A stretch of DNA of 64,000 nt from Botryotinia globosa (Eukaryota > Ascomycota > Leotiomycetes > Helotiales > Sclerotiniaceae): the NCBI GenBank assembly GCA_014898425.1, contig RCSZ01000018.1:186001-250000 (forward strand), given 5' to 3'. Below the pieces are notes generated by a model, which searched no databases, was not told where the DNA came from, and saw nothing but the letters and a program-made list of their open reading frames with translations. The first letter of the stretch is position 1. Every line of letters starts with the position of its first letter. This document shows positions 49,101 to 61,080 of this stretch, one piece after another. Position numbers and translations under genes: made by a program.

Positions 49101-50734
49101 GGTAACATCTCAACACATTGTTCAATCAATCAAGCCTCAGCCTTGCCAGAAAATTTAATGTGGATCTGTACCAAAGTACAAATATTCTCCAGTCTCACTC
49201 GAATGAAGAGATCACGACTTCAACGTGCGACCATCGTCGTGCCGAGTTGTACTGCATCAGCCCTACAGTTCGGTTCCAGTAGCTTGGCTAAGAAGAACTC
49301 GGATGTGTGTTTGATTGCCATACCCGAACTTAGGATGAAATCAAAATTGCAGCTATGTAGTCTGTGTCAGTAATAAGTCAAGCGTGTGGATTGGTGAAGT
49401 CACCTGGTCTTTTTCTGGTCTCTTACTCGTCTCGTTGGTGTCCTGATGTGCGACCGCCTTGCCACCCGGAAACTGTCGTTTTATTTCTAATCGTAGTTGA
49501 ATTTTGACTTCTCAACAACCAGAATTTCCACGATACGTTTTCATACTACAGAATATATACCAAGAAATCATATGAAGTTGTAAGTTTTAATGGGGGTAAA
49601 AGCTTACGAGATCTTGACTATCATTATTGGAAGTCCATCCCCACTGCAAGACTATTGGGCCTCGAAAACTGCCTTGAATTGCGTAGACCAATTTATTGGC
49701 CAAGAATCAATACTCGAACATTGTCGTGCTCGAACTAGATTTCAGATCCATTTGCACAAGGGATTCCCTGTCTCAGTGAGCTTAGAGAGCTCCCAGTACG
49801 AATATTAAATTGACCTTGCGAAATTCTCAAAATGGATTCCAGAGATTCTCCGTTCAATATATTGAATTGCTGATAACAGTAACTTCAATAGCGGAACACG
49901 ATTCGAAGGCTCTTCATCCAATACGCTGTGTAGATAGGTTTCTTTGGTCGGAGCAATCACAAATTTGTGGAAATGACCTGGTTTTAGGTCATCGACGAAC
50001 ACTAATGGCTGGCCATATGGACAAGTCATTATATCAAGGTCTAGGTTTCTAGAGGTTCACCCTCATGAAAATGCTTCAGCAAGATAAGTCGAATTATATC
50101 AATCGCGACCCTCGATGACTCGTCTGTAGGGTCATCATGCTAGCTATTTTGTCTGGATTGTTATGGCTGTCATATTTGCAGGGACTTTTTATCATCCACG
50201 GTCAGGAATCAATCGATCCGACAAAGGAAATATCATGGCTTTACGATTAGAGTCGCAACACCTTGTCAATCCCCAGGAAGCTTACTGCCCAACAAGATAC
50301 TTGGGAAATTTCGCAAGGCCTTATAACAGACCCTGAAAGCCGAAAAATAAGCCTACATTCTGCGCCACCACGCGGAGGAAGATAGATTCATTAGGAGAGT
50401 GGAGAGAATGGTTAATAAGAGGCTGGGGATGGAAGAGGAGGATGAATATGATGATTTTAAGAGTAGTTGGGGAGATTGTGGGAAACGCTGAAGGTGATGT
50501 GAATATCGAATGATTGGTTGGAGATGCACTTGCATATTTTTATTTTTATTTAATTTGATAGATTCATAGGCGTTTATTATGTAACGGATAATGCCTAGGT
50601 AATAATTTCACTCACGGACTCTGCTTGATCTCATAGCTGCTATGAACAAAAAAGATAACATTGTTTACATTTGTATTGGAATAGGATTTCGTAAACTTAT
50701 TGCACTCTATCATTTACAGAAATAAACTTGTCGA
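46178..50734. other. Gene-poor stretch, 4.5 kb
   Basis: Holds fragments only: a protein-like frame at 47175-47335 (+), the possible sixth family relic at 48191-48448 (+, listed separately), and an acidic/basic C-terminal-like frame at 50361-50490 (+; EEDRFIRRVERMVNKRLG). No complete gene could be built. Confidence 0.45.
48191..48448 (+). pseudogene. Possible relic of the small two-exon family
   Basis: The open frame around 48233-48448 contains SRYDRQYVV, then GVSRKLSQFSNMAMRL. This loosely follows the family's R-x-x-Y core and C-terminal KLQxF block. No matching first exon was found upstream, and the nearest acceptor gives the wrong phase. Treat as tentative. Confidence 0.3.
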
Positions 50735-51862
50735 CTACCAAGCCTTCTGGGCAATCCAGACAAGCTTAGGGCAGGATATAGCACAACCATCACGCACTTG
50801 ATCCATGGCTTCCCGGCTGAGTTGCAGCGACTCTTCGGGCTTCCGTACAATCATTTTTGCGAACTCATCCCAAGTACTCATATATCTAGAAATTGTTAGC
50901 AAGATGTATACTCTCTCGAGCATTGTAGTATGGTTTCTTACACATCATTCCAATACCTTGCCATAGTGAGGTCATATTCTACTTTGTGAAGTTGGACATC
51001 TTTAAATCCGTCTTCTCTGAGTATATCTACCATGTAGCGCTTCCAGCTGGATTCGTTAGTAAATCGGGATTCAATTGTGTAAAGTCTCCACTCACTCGTG
51101 AGATCCACACAACTGTTGAAACAAGCGTCTTACGGCGTCTGTAGCCACAGAGGAGTCAATATTTTTGACGGTCCAATCAACGCTATCAGCCTCATCCCAT
51201 TGAAGGAAACCGCCAGGCTCTAGATTTCATATGTCAGTACTATAGACACGATGGAATTGAGTATATGATCGACTTACTAAGTAATTTCCGCAAATTCGCC
51301 AAGACAGGTCTGGGATCATTATTCTTGATAGCAACTGTAATCAATCTCACATGGACAATATCAAACGTCTCCTGGAATTGTTTTGGTGGCTCTTTATAGA
51401 CGTCCCAGGTGTGAAGATTGGTATTGGCCGGTCGCCATGGGGATGGAGGACATTGATCAAGACTGATGTCGAAGCCGTCTAGTCTTGCCGATGGAGGAAC
51501 TTCGCGTGCCACATCCAAAAGCCAAATCCTAGTATTGAATATCAGCGTTTGCCTAGGAGATAGAAGTAGTGCCTTGACAAACCCGTTTCCTGTTGCAACA
51601 TCTGCAACTCTTATCTGACTGTTGTCCGTAGGTATGTCTGGATGGATGTTGAACTTGAGAGCATCTTTCCACAGGTAGTGCTGAGCAGTAAGTCTGTTAC
51701 AACAATTTCAGTCAGAAAAAGCGAGCTCAAGTGAATTGGAAGTGTTTAATGAATAACCTACCTAGTACTCGCGTTGAAATCGCGCTTCAAGGCATAAACG
51801 CCCTTGGGAATAGACTCATAAGTGTCGACCGACTGTGGAGTTGAAGCCATAAAGGGAGCCAT
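50735..51862 (-). CDS. SAM-dependent methyltransferase (UMTA-like)
   Basis: Six exons: 51762-51862, 51583-51693, 51278-51528, 51096-51219, 50942-51046 and 50735-50885, summing in frame to 280 residues. Motif I is VADVATGNG at about residues 63-71, split by an intron after GN. The acidic strand-2 loop follows as GFDISLDQCP. FDIVHVRLITVA (motif II region) and KPGGFLQWDE (motif III region) complete a class I Rossmann fold. The N-terminal SVDTYESIPKGVYALKRDFNAS and the QWDE motif resemble the UMTA-type methyltransferases found near fungal secondary-metabolite genes. No polyketide or peptide synthase lies in this window, so the substrate is unknown. The hydrolase 2 kb away on the same strand might be a partner, but nothing proves it. 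Confidence 0.87.
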
Positions 51863-54019
51863 TGCTATTTAATTGAATAATTTCTGAAGAGTTTTGGGGG
51901 AATAGGAAGAAGAATTGCGTAGAAACACCGAAGAATGGAGATAATTTTGAGGTCTGGAGCCTTCTTTATAAGCAGTGCTTACTCCTTGCAACCGTGAATG
52001 CCTGAAAACATGTGTGACGAAGTGCTGAATCTATTCTTATGTCAAATGCGTGTCGTCCGCCTTCAGTAGTGCTTTCTGTCCAGTTGATACTAATCAATCG
52101 TTCTAAAAGGGATATGACGTTAGGTTGCAAGAGCTCTCACGCTGAGCCTTCACTTGATTTTCAGCCGTTGTACTTCATAATTGACGACAAGCATTCTGAT
52201 TTCCATACGTAGAGTCATAAATAGGAGCGGACAAAAGATTCGACGTCTTACACTTGAAAGACTTGGATCTCCAAAATATTGGCCATATAATAGCAATTCT
52301 AGACACAGCACCCGTAGTAAATGAGAACAAAAAACTAGATAACAAGTAATTGCAACCTCACTTTCATGTATGCCTGGGATAATTACCCCATTATGGCTTC
52401 CAAGGTAGTCAATACTACTCTATCAGCCTTGGTAACATATCATGGGCTTTTTTGTTTCTTTTGTGGAACTTTCTGCTCTGCAAGATCCTGCCAGTAGGAC
52501 TCTGCCAACCTCGTCGATGCCATTGTCCGCCTGGAATTCCACAACCCCTATCTCGAACATATGGGATGAACACAGCCGGCGATACAATCTCTGAAATGAA
52601 GAATGCACCGTTGCGGCAAAAGAGCTACAGTGACATACTATTGACTCAATGCCGAAGCTAGAATGTAACACATGAGCATAAGCTGGACAGTGAGAAACGA
52701 CATTTATTACTCATCGTAAAATTGGTCTGATCATTATTGGTGAGATTCCAGTAAGCCTGCTCGTTCCCTTGAGCCCAAAAACATCCGGAGATCAATTAAA
52801 AGGACGATTCGGTCTACAATAGTTCTGCGGTGCGATGTTCGTATACGGATTTCCCCTTTGATTTGCTTGAATGGAATACGTAGATGGATATTGATCAAAT
52901 CTTATTCCTATTCCCATGTCAGATAGTGGCCAGGAGAAGCAACAATTGGTCGAAAACCTTTCAAAAGCGGTTACACAAACAACTTGAAATGTCATCTTCA
53001 CATATTTTATATCTCCCTAGAATTCTAGTTCTAGTCCAGCCTGAGGCACAGTCAACGCCTCGAAGCCCCTTGTGTCAAGGCCTTGGTATGGAAAACATCC
53101 CCGATATGCAAAACATAATCGTAGATGTGCCTCTCTCTAGTGTCCAAATTGTGACAAAAACAAAACTTAATTTTTCTCATCGTCTTCTTAGATAATCAAC
53201 GGCTACCATGAGATATTAAACAATGCGAAAGGTCGGTATTACCCCAGTGGAATAGATGCGGGGACTAGGGTATATCATGCTCTCGCAATGAATGGTGTCG
53301 ACTACTCTGGGACATTGCATTGTCTTGGGTTCCCCTTGTCTACTCGGCGTCATTATGAATGAATACCAGGCTGAGTAAGCGCCTAGGTCAAAACTTATAG
53401 AATTTCGAAAGGAGGGACATAGCTTTTTAGAGACCAAAAATAAAGTTTTGAAAGAGGGTATCAGTCTTTCAAATGAACCTTCAGAACTTACTACACTTCG
53501 AATTTCGAATTTTTCAACACGATAAATGAGAAATTATTGGATTGTGACACAGATTTGGTTTGAGTTGATATTAGTAGTGAGAGAATTTGCAAAATCAAAA
53601 TCGGGCAGTCAAAAAAGATGACACCGAGAATCGTGTCATCACTGTGTCTTACCTGGCCTATCATAAGAACTAGACTATATTATGTCAAAGAAAGATACCT
53701 AGGGAGTGGTTAAGCACACTAGAACTATACGTTGATCCAAATGGGAACTCCTTATTGGTTCTGGACTAAATTAGATTGGAGGCACTATATCATTGTGATT
53801 ATGCGTTCGAATTTGTTGCATCGCAAATCCAAGTCATGTTGCCTATGATAGCGATGATTATGTATCAAAATAGACATGTATACATTGGACTGTTTCCCCA
53901 TTATAGATCACCTTGCATGAGCTCCTGGTCAAGATCTACTGTCTCATAATCGATAAATTACTACCTATTCCATTCCATAAGTCTAGCATAGGAAGCTACA
54001 TTCTTTCCTGATTCTCAAA
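51863..54019. other. Intergenic
   Basis: No supported gene. Short frames at 52452-53195 (+) and 52792-53437 (-) show no domain. A Cys-poor frame ending GNPYTNIAPQNYCRPNRPF (52795 region, -) is noted but not called. Confidence 0.4.
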
Positions 54020-54870
54020 CTAAGTCCATTTCTCAATGAAATTAAGGGTTTTTTGAACAATTTCCTCGGGGCAGCTGATAAATGGACAATGAGATGTCTT
54101 GAGATCTGCGATATCCCACGAAACTTTGCTCTTCTCGATCCAAATATCTTGTAAAAACAATGGATTGCATTGGTCGTCCGCAGTACGAATGTAGACACGA
54201 CGTCCATCAAACGAAGCCTCTGCCCAAGCTGGAGCCGGAGCCGGGGTCTCGAAGGCTGCTAAGGCATGGGGAATCATAGCAGCTTCGAGAGTCGATGCTA
54301 AAGATGTGTCACAATCAGCGTAGAGGATTGGCATTACAGGATCAATGACTGCAAGACCCGGAGATGGCTATGGCAAAGCAAAAAAATTCATTAGCATTGG
54401 ACAAACCCCCAACTCGGGCTGATTGAGTTCAAACTCACTGTTCCACTTTTGATAAAAGGAGGGTATGCGCCACCGACAGCTTCAAATAAGCTTTCACCTT
54501 CACAGACAATATTGCCGACCCAGTATACCAGACCCAAGACACCACCAGCTTCGCCACGAGAGCTACGAGCAGCTTTACTCAAACCAGCTGCAGCAGCTCC
54601 TCCAACGACTCCTCCATAAGAATGAGCAATAACAATTACATCTTTGTGTTGCTCTTCAATCAGAGGCAATAGAACATTTTTGCGAGCTTCTGAAACGTCG
54701 TTGGAGGAAGATATTGAGTCCAAATTGGAAGGGTCTGGATTGCAGGAAGGAATGCGAACATAGACGGATGGATATCCGGCCTTCTCGAAGAGAGGCACAA
54801 CACGATCGAAGCAAGAGGGATCAGCAAAAGCACCCGCAAAGAATACCAGAGTTGGACGAGGAGAACTCAT
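54020..54870 (-). CDS. Alpha/beta hydrolase
   Basis: Two exons, 54439-54870 and 54020-54367, 259 residues. The 71-nt intron joins in phase 0 (GTGAGT donor). The N-terminus MSSPRPTLVFFAGAFADPSC is the first strand and oxyanion region. The nucleophile elbow is AHSYGG, with Ser84. A likely acid is Asp208 or Asp209 in TADDQCNP, and the likely catalytic His is His237 in TSHCPF near the C-terminus. This order fits AB hydrolase-1 esterases of about 250 residues with no signal peptide, so it is probably cytosolic. Substrate unknown. There are no disruptions. Confidence 0.88.
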
Positions 54871-55696
54871 ATCGCGATATTGTTTCTGAGATTGTTTGAA
54901 AGGTGTTAATCAAAAGTTGTTGAAACGGAAATATTTCACAGTAGATCAGCCCATATATGTGTGGGTAACTATCACGTTGCATGCATCAGCAATGTTGGGT
55001 CTAACTTGTTTGAGAATTAAACGGGTGGAAATGCTCGGCAGTCAGCGGATATTAACTCAAAAATCCCTCGCCAACGTTACACAGTGCGGGGCTTGCGTCT
55101 TCTCTTAATGCATTGCCCCTATCAATGATCCCTGCTCTACCATGGAGATATCCCGAGGCCTGTAACAAGAAACAAGAGACAACCCTAAAGATAGATAGAT
55201 TATTAGGCATATAATAGTATCTAGGTACCTACCTAAAACTGTGTTCGATTTCTCCGCGGTGCCGATATATAGCGAGATTCACCAAGATTATTGATTAGTC
55301 TTCTCGAATCTCGATATCCTATCGGTTTAAGGCCTCTAAAATTTGGTTGCATTGTATAGTTTCATATCACGACTTTTGCTTGTCGAATCAATGATGGATG
55401 ATTGAACCGCCTGAACACAGCATCAAATCCAATACACGGCTGAGTCCGAGCTGATGGCCATTCCTTGAGCATACATGCGTATAATTCTACAGTAAGCCAA
55501 AACCATGTAAAATAAGATCAAGTGTCCGAAGATGACTACATGAAAGGAAGCGGCATATGTGTAACATCAGAATTTTACCATGTTATATTATACTTGCTGC
55601 TAACCTACGGACCGGTATCCTACGCATTGCTGACTTGGAGCTTTCTTGATACATATCTTCACTCCATTCTACTCTTACTGCAAATTTACGTCTGCT
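54871..55696. other. Intergenic between divergent genes
   Basis: Shared upstream region of the hydrolase (-) and the Pth11-like gene (+). No ORF of interest. Confidence 0.5.
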
Positions 55697-57110
55697 ATGG
55701 CTGATTCAATCGATCTGTCTGCCAGTAGGCAAGCCAATTTATACGCAGCAGACATCATAACATTTTCCGCAGCTGTAGTGGCTGTGGGACTTCGCATTTG
55801 GTCGAGGCGAGTTGCTGGTGCTGGTTTGTGGTTGGATGATCTTTTTATTTGCATAGCACTGGTACGTTTCCAGTTTCAAAGAAGAGATTGGAATTAATCC
55901 TATCCAGGTTGGCGGCGTTGCGATGATGATTAATTTTTGTTGGTGTAAGTTTGAGTTCTCTGCACTCATTCACTCCTTTCACTGTTACTCATCCAACACT
56001 AGGGATACCAAACGGATTTGGAAAACATATGGAGGCATTTGGGCCTAAAGCGGAATATAATTTCTTCTTGGGGTTCTTCATGGCTGAAATTATATACACT
56101 GTCATCATCGTCTTCGTCAAATATTCTATCTTGGCCTTGTACTGGCGAGTCTTTCGAAGCACCAGTATCAAGTGGCCAGTAGCAATACTAGCGGCGATTG
56201 TCACATCTTGGGGAATCGCAGTTGTAAGCGATCCATCTCTCCATCCAATGCCAGGATTTTAACTCAACCCATTTAGCTTTTTCTCTCCATTTTCACTTGC
56301 GTGCCTCCCAAAGGCTTCTGGGATAAAGACATACATGCTTCTTGCAACGTCAATAGCCAACAGTTCTTGATCGGTATTTCGGTTCCTAATATTCTTACGG
56401 ATGTTGCTTTGCTGTTATTACCAATCCCATACGTCCTGCGATTGAATACTGCCTGGTCTCAGAAACGACTCCTGATGGGCACATTCCTGCTTGGAGGATT
56501 GTAAGTTCTCAAAAAGTCCTGTAACTTATGTCTAATATGCATTTAATCTAATTTCAATCTGATACAGCGTCTGTATAGCATCAATCATGAGGTTGATCAG
56601 TGTTTGGCAGCAGAATTCTGTTTCGGATTTTAGCTGGAACTGGGTGGATCAGGGGATATGGGCAGTGGTTGAGAGTAATTTTGCAATAGTATCAGGTATG
56701 CCGCTTCACTTACCTTGATACACTTCCCAATCTTTATTTCTTCTGTCCTGAATGGAACAAGCTGATAATAACCAACAAAAGCTTGTCTTCCGACCCTGCG
56801 CATCGTATGGGTGTGTATATTCAGGCGCAAGAAGAACGCAACATTACCACCGCCTTCAGACAGACCAGCAATTTGGACAATCGGATCGGGGCCCAGCAAA
56901 CAAAATCGCAAAAGAAAAGGAGAGTTTACTCTCGGGGAATCAATGTCGACGGACTCAACGCACCCGTTTACAAGCTTACATGATGCTGAGGAAGGCAATG
57001 TCTTGGTGGATAAGGTGCATGTACGTTCGAGCATAGAGGTACACTCAGAAAGGGATACTGTGAGTTCTCCTTATCAGGAGAACTTTAATATGGTTCCTTT
57101 AAAACGTTGA
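55697..57110 (+). CDS. Pth11-like integral membrane protein (fungal rhodopsin-type domain)
   Basis: Six exons: 55697-55861, 55908-55944, 56003-56223, 56277-56500, 56568-56695 and 56782-57110, summing in frame to 367 residues. An upstream in-frame ATG (55646) is less likely than MADSIDLSASRQ as the start. The protein has hydrophobic helices throughout the first 270 residues, the family blocks GLWLDDLF, GFGKHMEAF, VKYSILALYWRVF, SCNVNSQQFLIG and VWQQN, then a Ser/Lys-rich cytoplasmic tail ending MVPLKR. There is no CFEM domain. The family includes Pth11, a surface-sensing receptor of the rice blast fungus, but most members are uncharacterised. The ligand is unknown. The very short exon 2 (37 nt) would be easy to miss in automatic models. 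Confidence 0.86.
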
Positions 57111-58984
57111 TAAGAACCATTGAAGAGAAAAGCTCCTTCTTTGGCTTCAGGAATTCCAAACAGATCCACTTCGATTCAAAGCGTACGCGTCTTTAGATCC
57201 AAACGTTTTTCTATCAATATAACTTCCATATGTCTGCTCCTTTCCTGCTCTTACTGTTCGAGTTAGATCCTCAACATTCTGTACGCCATACAACAAGTGC
57301 ATGTACGGCAGGTAATCATTTTGTCAAGCAGCAGCATGTATTTGTCGCAACTTTTTTTCAATACTCATTTTGTTATCAGCGCAACGATATTTTGACAGCA
57401 ACATCAAACTAGTGTATACAACAAAAAAAATATTGATAAAGACGCTCTGCGGCCTCAGAGCTTGCTAGGATTCTGGAGTAGGGCTTGCTCCTAATGGGTC
57501 GATTTGGTTAGAGTATAGTTGGTTCGAACAACACTCTGTCTGGCAATAAGTGATGGGCAAGACAAGCTATCTCCGATTGTCTAAACTCTGATAGCTCTAT
57601 CGAATTCCTGTTTAGCAGATCGTGCAACGTAGCAAGCGAGCCCATTTAGGCTATAGAATAGGGTTAGATCCAGGAAGTGGGGCGGTTCGCGTCGAGGGAT
57701 AAAAGCTTTGTACTCTCCTACTTTAGTTAAAACATTCAAGTGTCTTTCAGAGTACGCAAGAAAGAATTTAAAGTCTAAAAGTTTCACAAAGATTCCGTGC
57801 GCAGAATTAAATTGTGTGACGCATGCGAATTACTATTCTGAGACATGCAGCCACACGCTGAGTATGAAGGCAGACTGATGCAAGAACTACCAAGATGATT
57901 GTAAGGAAAGTACTCTGAATTTGCTAACTCCGATGCCATACACTATGTCGAGTGGTAGCTCCTAGACTGACGTAGAGGACGAAAGTAGATTGCTACCACA
58001 AGCGAAATCAACAAATTCAGTTCAGGGGCCAACGATATGATTTTATCCAGTGATTTTGTTTATTTATTACCTCAAGGAGAATAAGCAAGAATAACCGAGA
58101 GACAAAATCTACTGTTGACTTAATAACCTGTGTAAGGAGCGGGGTAATGATATAGACATCCTTATTTGTCGAGCCGCTACTTAGCCAAGGTTGTGAAACG
58201 GTCAAGGGCCATTGTTAACTCAGTTAACAATGCCCCCTGTCAACTGCATACTCTTTAGTGTACTGCTACTTGGCGAAAGTTGTGAAACGGTCAAGCAGCA
58301 TTCTTATTTTCCAAAATATCATACTACAACGGGGAGCCTTATGGAATCGCAATGCGACTTACGGTGTAATTTGCGACGAAACGACAACCAATCCGACTAG
58401 AACCCGAACGATCTGCCGATTCGGGCCATTCCTTGTGGCCGATATCCGAAATGGTTCGGCACGATATAGTTCATGAAAGAAAAAGCTTGGCATCTAGCAT
58501 CAAACATCCGGAAAACAAAGTTTCGAAGCTTCCGAGACTTCTTCACGCCGTGGTATTCCTCGAGGCATACTCCGTGCTACATAGCCCGCAATTCTTTCTG
58601 CGTGGGTGCGTACGTCATCGATACCGTGTTTCGACAAGGCTGGATTCCCGAGTTCTGGGAGTATGCTGTATGCTATAGCAGGACGTATGCACAAAGCAAT
58701 TTTATCGTATGTTTATCATACTAACGTCCAGTCAGATTTATCGATGCAAAATTCAGCAAGACGTATTTCTTGCGCGTTGGGATGAAAAGCTTGAAGCGCA
58801 TAGCCATGTAACTCTCCGAGCCTGGCGTCTATGGGAAATTAGATTTAGATCAATGTTTACGAAATAGGTATATATTAGAATCATTGGTTTTCAAGAGAAG
58901 GTGTGAGCATACTGCGATCAGAATGATCATATTCTTGTATACATCTGTGTTGTATTCCTGACTGGATGAGGTGAGTATAGCCAC
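57111..58984. other. Intergenic with direct repeat and palindrome
   Basis: Two 31-bp direct copies (58176-58206 and 58265-58295, sharing TTGTGAAACGGTCAAG) flank a near-perfect palindrome (58206-58236: 15-bp arms around one base, ATTGTTAACT/AGTTAACAAT). The ORFs at 58212-58724 are unconvincing. Confidence 0.5.
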
Positions 58985-59530
58985 TTTAGAACACCAGCCT
59001 GGGTGGCAAATCTTTGTATCGTCGAAAATTCTTCAGTACAGCTTCGCTTGAAAGTATTCTACCTCTGAGCAATGCGGTTGATAAATTTCTTTCGAATATT
59101 TCGAGACGCATACGCACTGTTTTGCCCCTATCAGCCTTGAATTGCCTTCAAATCACGATCGAAAACACGAAAGATCGTGGTTTACAATTCTTCCGCATGT
59201 AGTGAGTTTGCAAAGTCAGGATTTTCCTTCTCCCACGCAGCCTTGTTGGTCAAAATCACTTTGGAGCCCTGGCCTCGAATCCTAACCAAGAATACTATAT
59301 ATTATGAATTTAGAGTAGTTCGCATTGCTTTAGGCTCCCAATATTGGTTGGCTTTCAAATATTTTCAACAATGTTAAAGATTATAGTTCTTGAGGAAAAG
59401 ATCATTTTGTCACATCATCTTTGCCTCGCCACAATCATCCCCAGCCTCTTCGCCTTACTACGTTCAATCTTCTTCCAGCCATGGTCAACTGTCCAATTAC
59501 AACCAATCATACTAAAAATGTGGTCTGATA
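58985..59530 (-). pseudogene. Decayed coding fragment of unknown family
   Basis: The minus strand shows protein-like blocks in series: WTVDHGWKKIERSKAKRLG (about 59490), RIRGQGSKVILTNKAAWEK (about 59280), then FRVFDRDLKAIQ (about 59170) and RMRLEIFERNLSTALLRGR (about 59105), ending RRYKDLPPRLVF. Stops (including TAA after HAEEL) and frame changes separate them. It reads as a relic of one gene. I do not recognise the family. Confidence 0.4.
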
Positions 59531-60441
59531 GAAAAATGCCCTTACTTGCTTGGCCTTATCCAAGCTTCCAAGTATCCTTCAGCGTCTGGCTGAGAGACTT
59601 AAAATCTAACGTACACAGGGATCATACACAGGGATGATTAGCCTAAGCGAGTCAAATAGAGAAAAGGCACATCCATATTAGCATGGTACGTCTGCTTCAT
59701 CGCCATTGTCATAGGTCCGCATCTTATTTTGACCCCACCTCAGTAACCATGAGAAGGAACAAGCTTCCATCCTCAACTGGGAATAGCGGAGGAAGGATCA
59801 GCTTGAAGCCTCCTATTTTTACCCATAATTTTATGCTACATTGCATATGCTGTGTTACCAAAAGGGCAATAATCGTGAGTTCATTGGATGAAGCACTTAA
59901 AAATACTCGCTTCGAGTGGTGATATCCAATGATTCCCACGGCTCCTTCCTAACCAGGGATTTACAAGATATGCACACCCAAAAGATTTTGGGTGAAGTGT
60001 GTACTAGATAGGGTTACAACCGCGACACCGAACAAAGATTTAGTAAGTAGGTGTGGAAGAGTGGTATGGGAAGAAAGGTGGGGTCAAGACGGGGAAGAGC
60101 GATACGATTACAACCGCGACCGAAAAGAGTAAATAGTGTTACGACCGTTACCAAACAAGGGTTTGGCGAGAAAAGTGGAAGAGTGATATGGCACTAAGAC
60201 TCGTCACTCCTTTTTGCTCGTTTCATGAGACGTTCAGAAATAACTGACATGAATGATTGCTCAATATTTTCCTTCGGTGCTTTGCACTTAAATATACAAA
60301 TACTTAATTCCCCTGATGTTTTCACTCTTCTCTTTCTTTAAATAAGATACTCTTCTTGCTCATGTTCTCATACTTCAATTCCTAACCTCCTCTCGCCAAC
60401 CCCGAACGATACGTCTACGTACCTCAAATCCCAAAGTAACT
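59531..60441. other. Intergenic with degenerate direct repeats
   Basis: 60011-60070 and 60138-60190 are diverged direct copies of a unit with TTAC(A/G)ACCG and GTGGAAGAGTG; a partial third copy lies between. A TTTAAATA box at about 60337 could serve family member E. Confidence 0.55.
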
Positions 60442-61080
60442 ATGTCGAACACTAGTAAGAGCTCCTGCATCGCTGTGCAAGGCTCTATAACCTCCGAGTA
60501 AGTTATCTCTGGTTCCTAACTTATCTTTGGTTCCTGCATTCCATAATACCATACAGAATATTGTCTAAAGTTCGCAACATACCATGATGTTCCTCGATAG
60601 CTTTTTTCTTTCTATCTCTAGCTTTTTGAACTTCAAAATACTCTTTCAGCAGTGTCTGCATTGGATCAAGTATCCTGCAGCCCGTCCTCTCTGTCCATCT
60701 TTGCACATCCCGGTTTCATCTGCTATGAGGTTATCTATAGCCAAAAACTACTAAATGCAATGCAATACTTTGTTTTGAATCAAGAGCTCTTTCATTCCTC
60801 CCTCTCAACTGTGACCATTTCAAGGAATAATTTCTAACATATCCTCCTCCGATTTAGCCCAAGTACTACCTCGCATAGCCCTTCGAACGCTACGTCCTCC
60901 ACTGAAGCTGAGCACCTCTCTACACATCGTGTTCAACGCTACCTTGCCAACAACGACTCCCCCGTGCCATATGACTTGCCTACTGTCCCTGTCGACGGCA
61001 ACCTCGACAGAAGCTGGACTGCTGTACATGCAATGAGCGGGAAGTTGCAGCGGTTCGGTGCAATATTCTATCGTAAATGA
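60442..61080 (+). CDS. Small two-exon family member E (92 aa, novel family)
   Basis: Exon 1 is 60442-60497 (56 nt, MSNTSKSSCIAVQGSITS plus two bases); exon 2 is 60858-61080 (223 nt). They join in phase 2 across a 360-nt intron with a GTAAGT donor and TTTCTAAC upstream of the acceptor. It is the only clear member on the plus strand, about 14 kb from member D. The core is HRVQRYLANNDSPVPYDLP, with a C-terminal GKLQRFGAIFYRK aligning with NRLQSFDVAF in member B. No signal peptide or known domain. Function unknown. Confidence 0.7.

Noticed and set aside
57515..57550. GGTTCGAAC resembling a tRNA B box
   Set aside because: No matching acceptor stem, A box or anticodon arm could be folded around it.
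57790..57845. Short minus-strand MSQNSNSHAS frame as another family first exon
   Set aside because: Lacks the V-x-G-S block and a donor at the right place.
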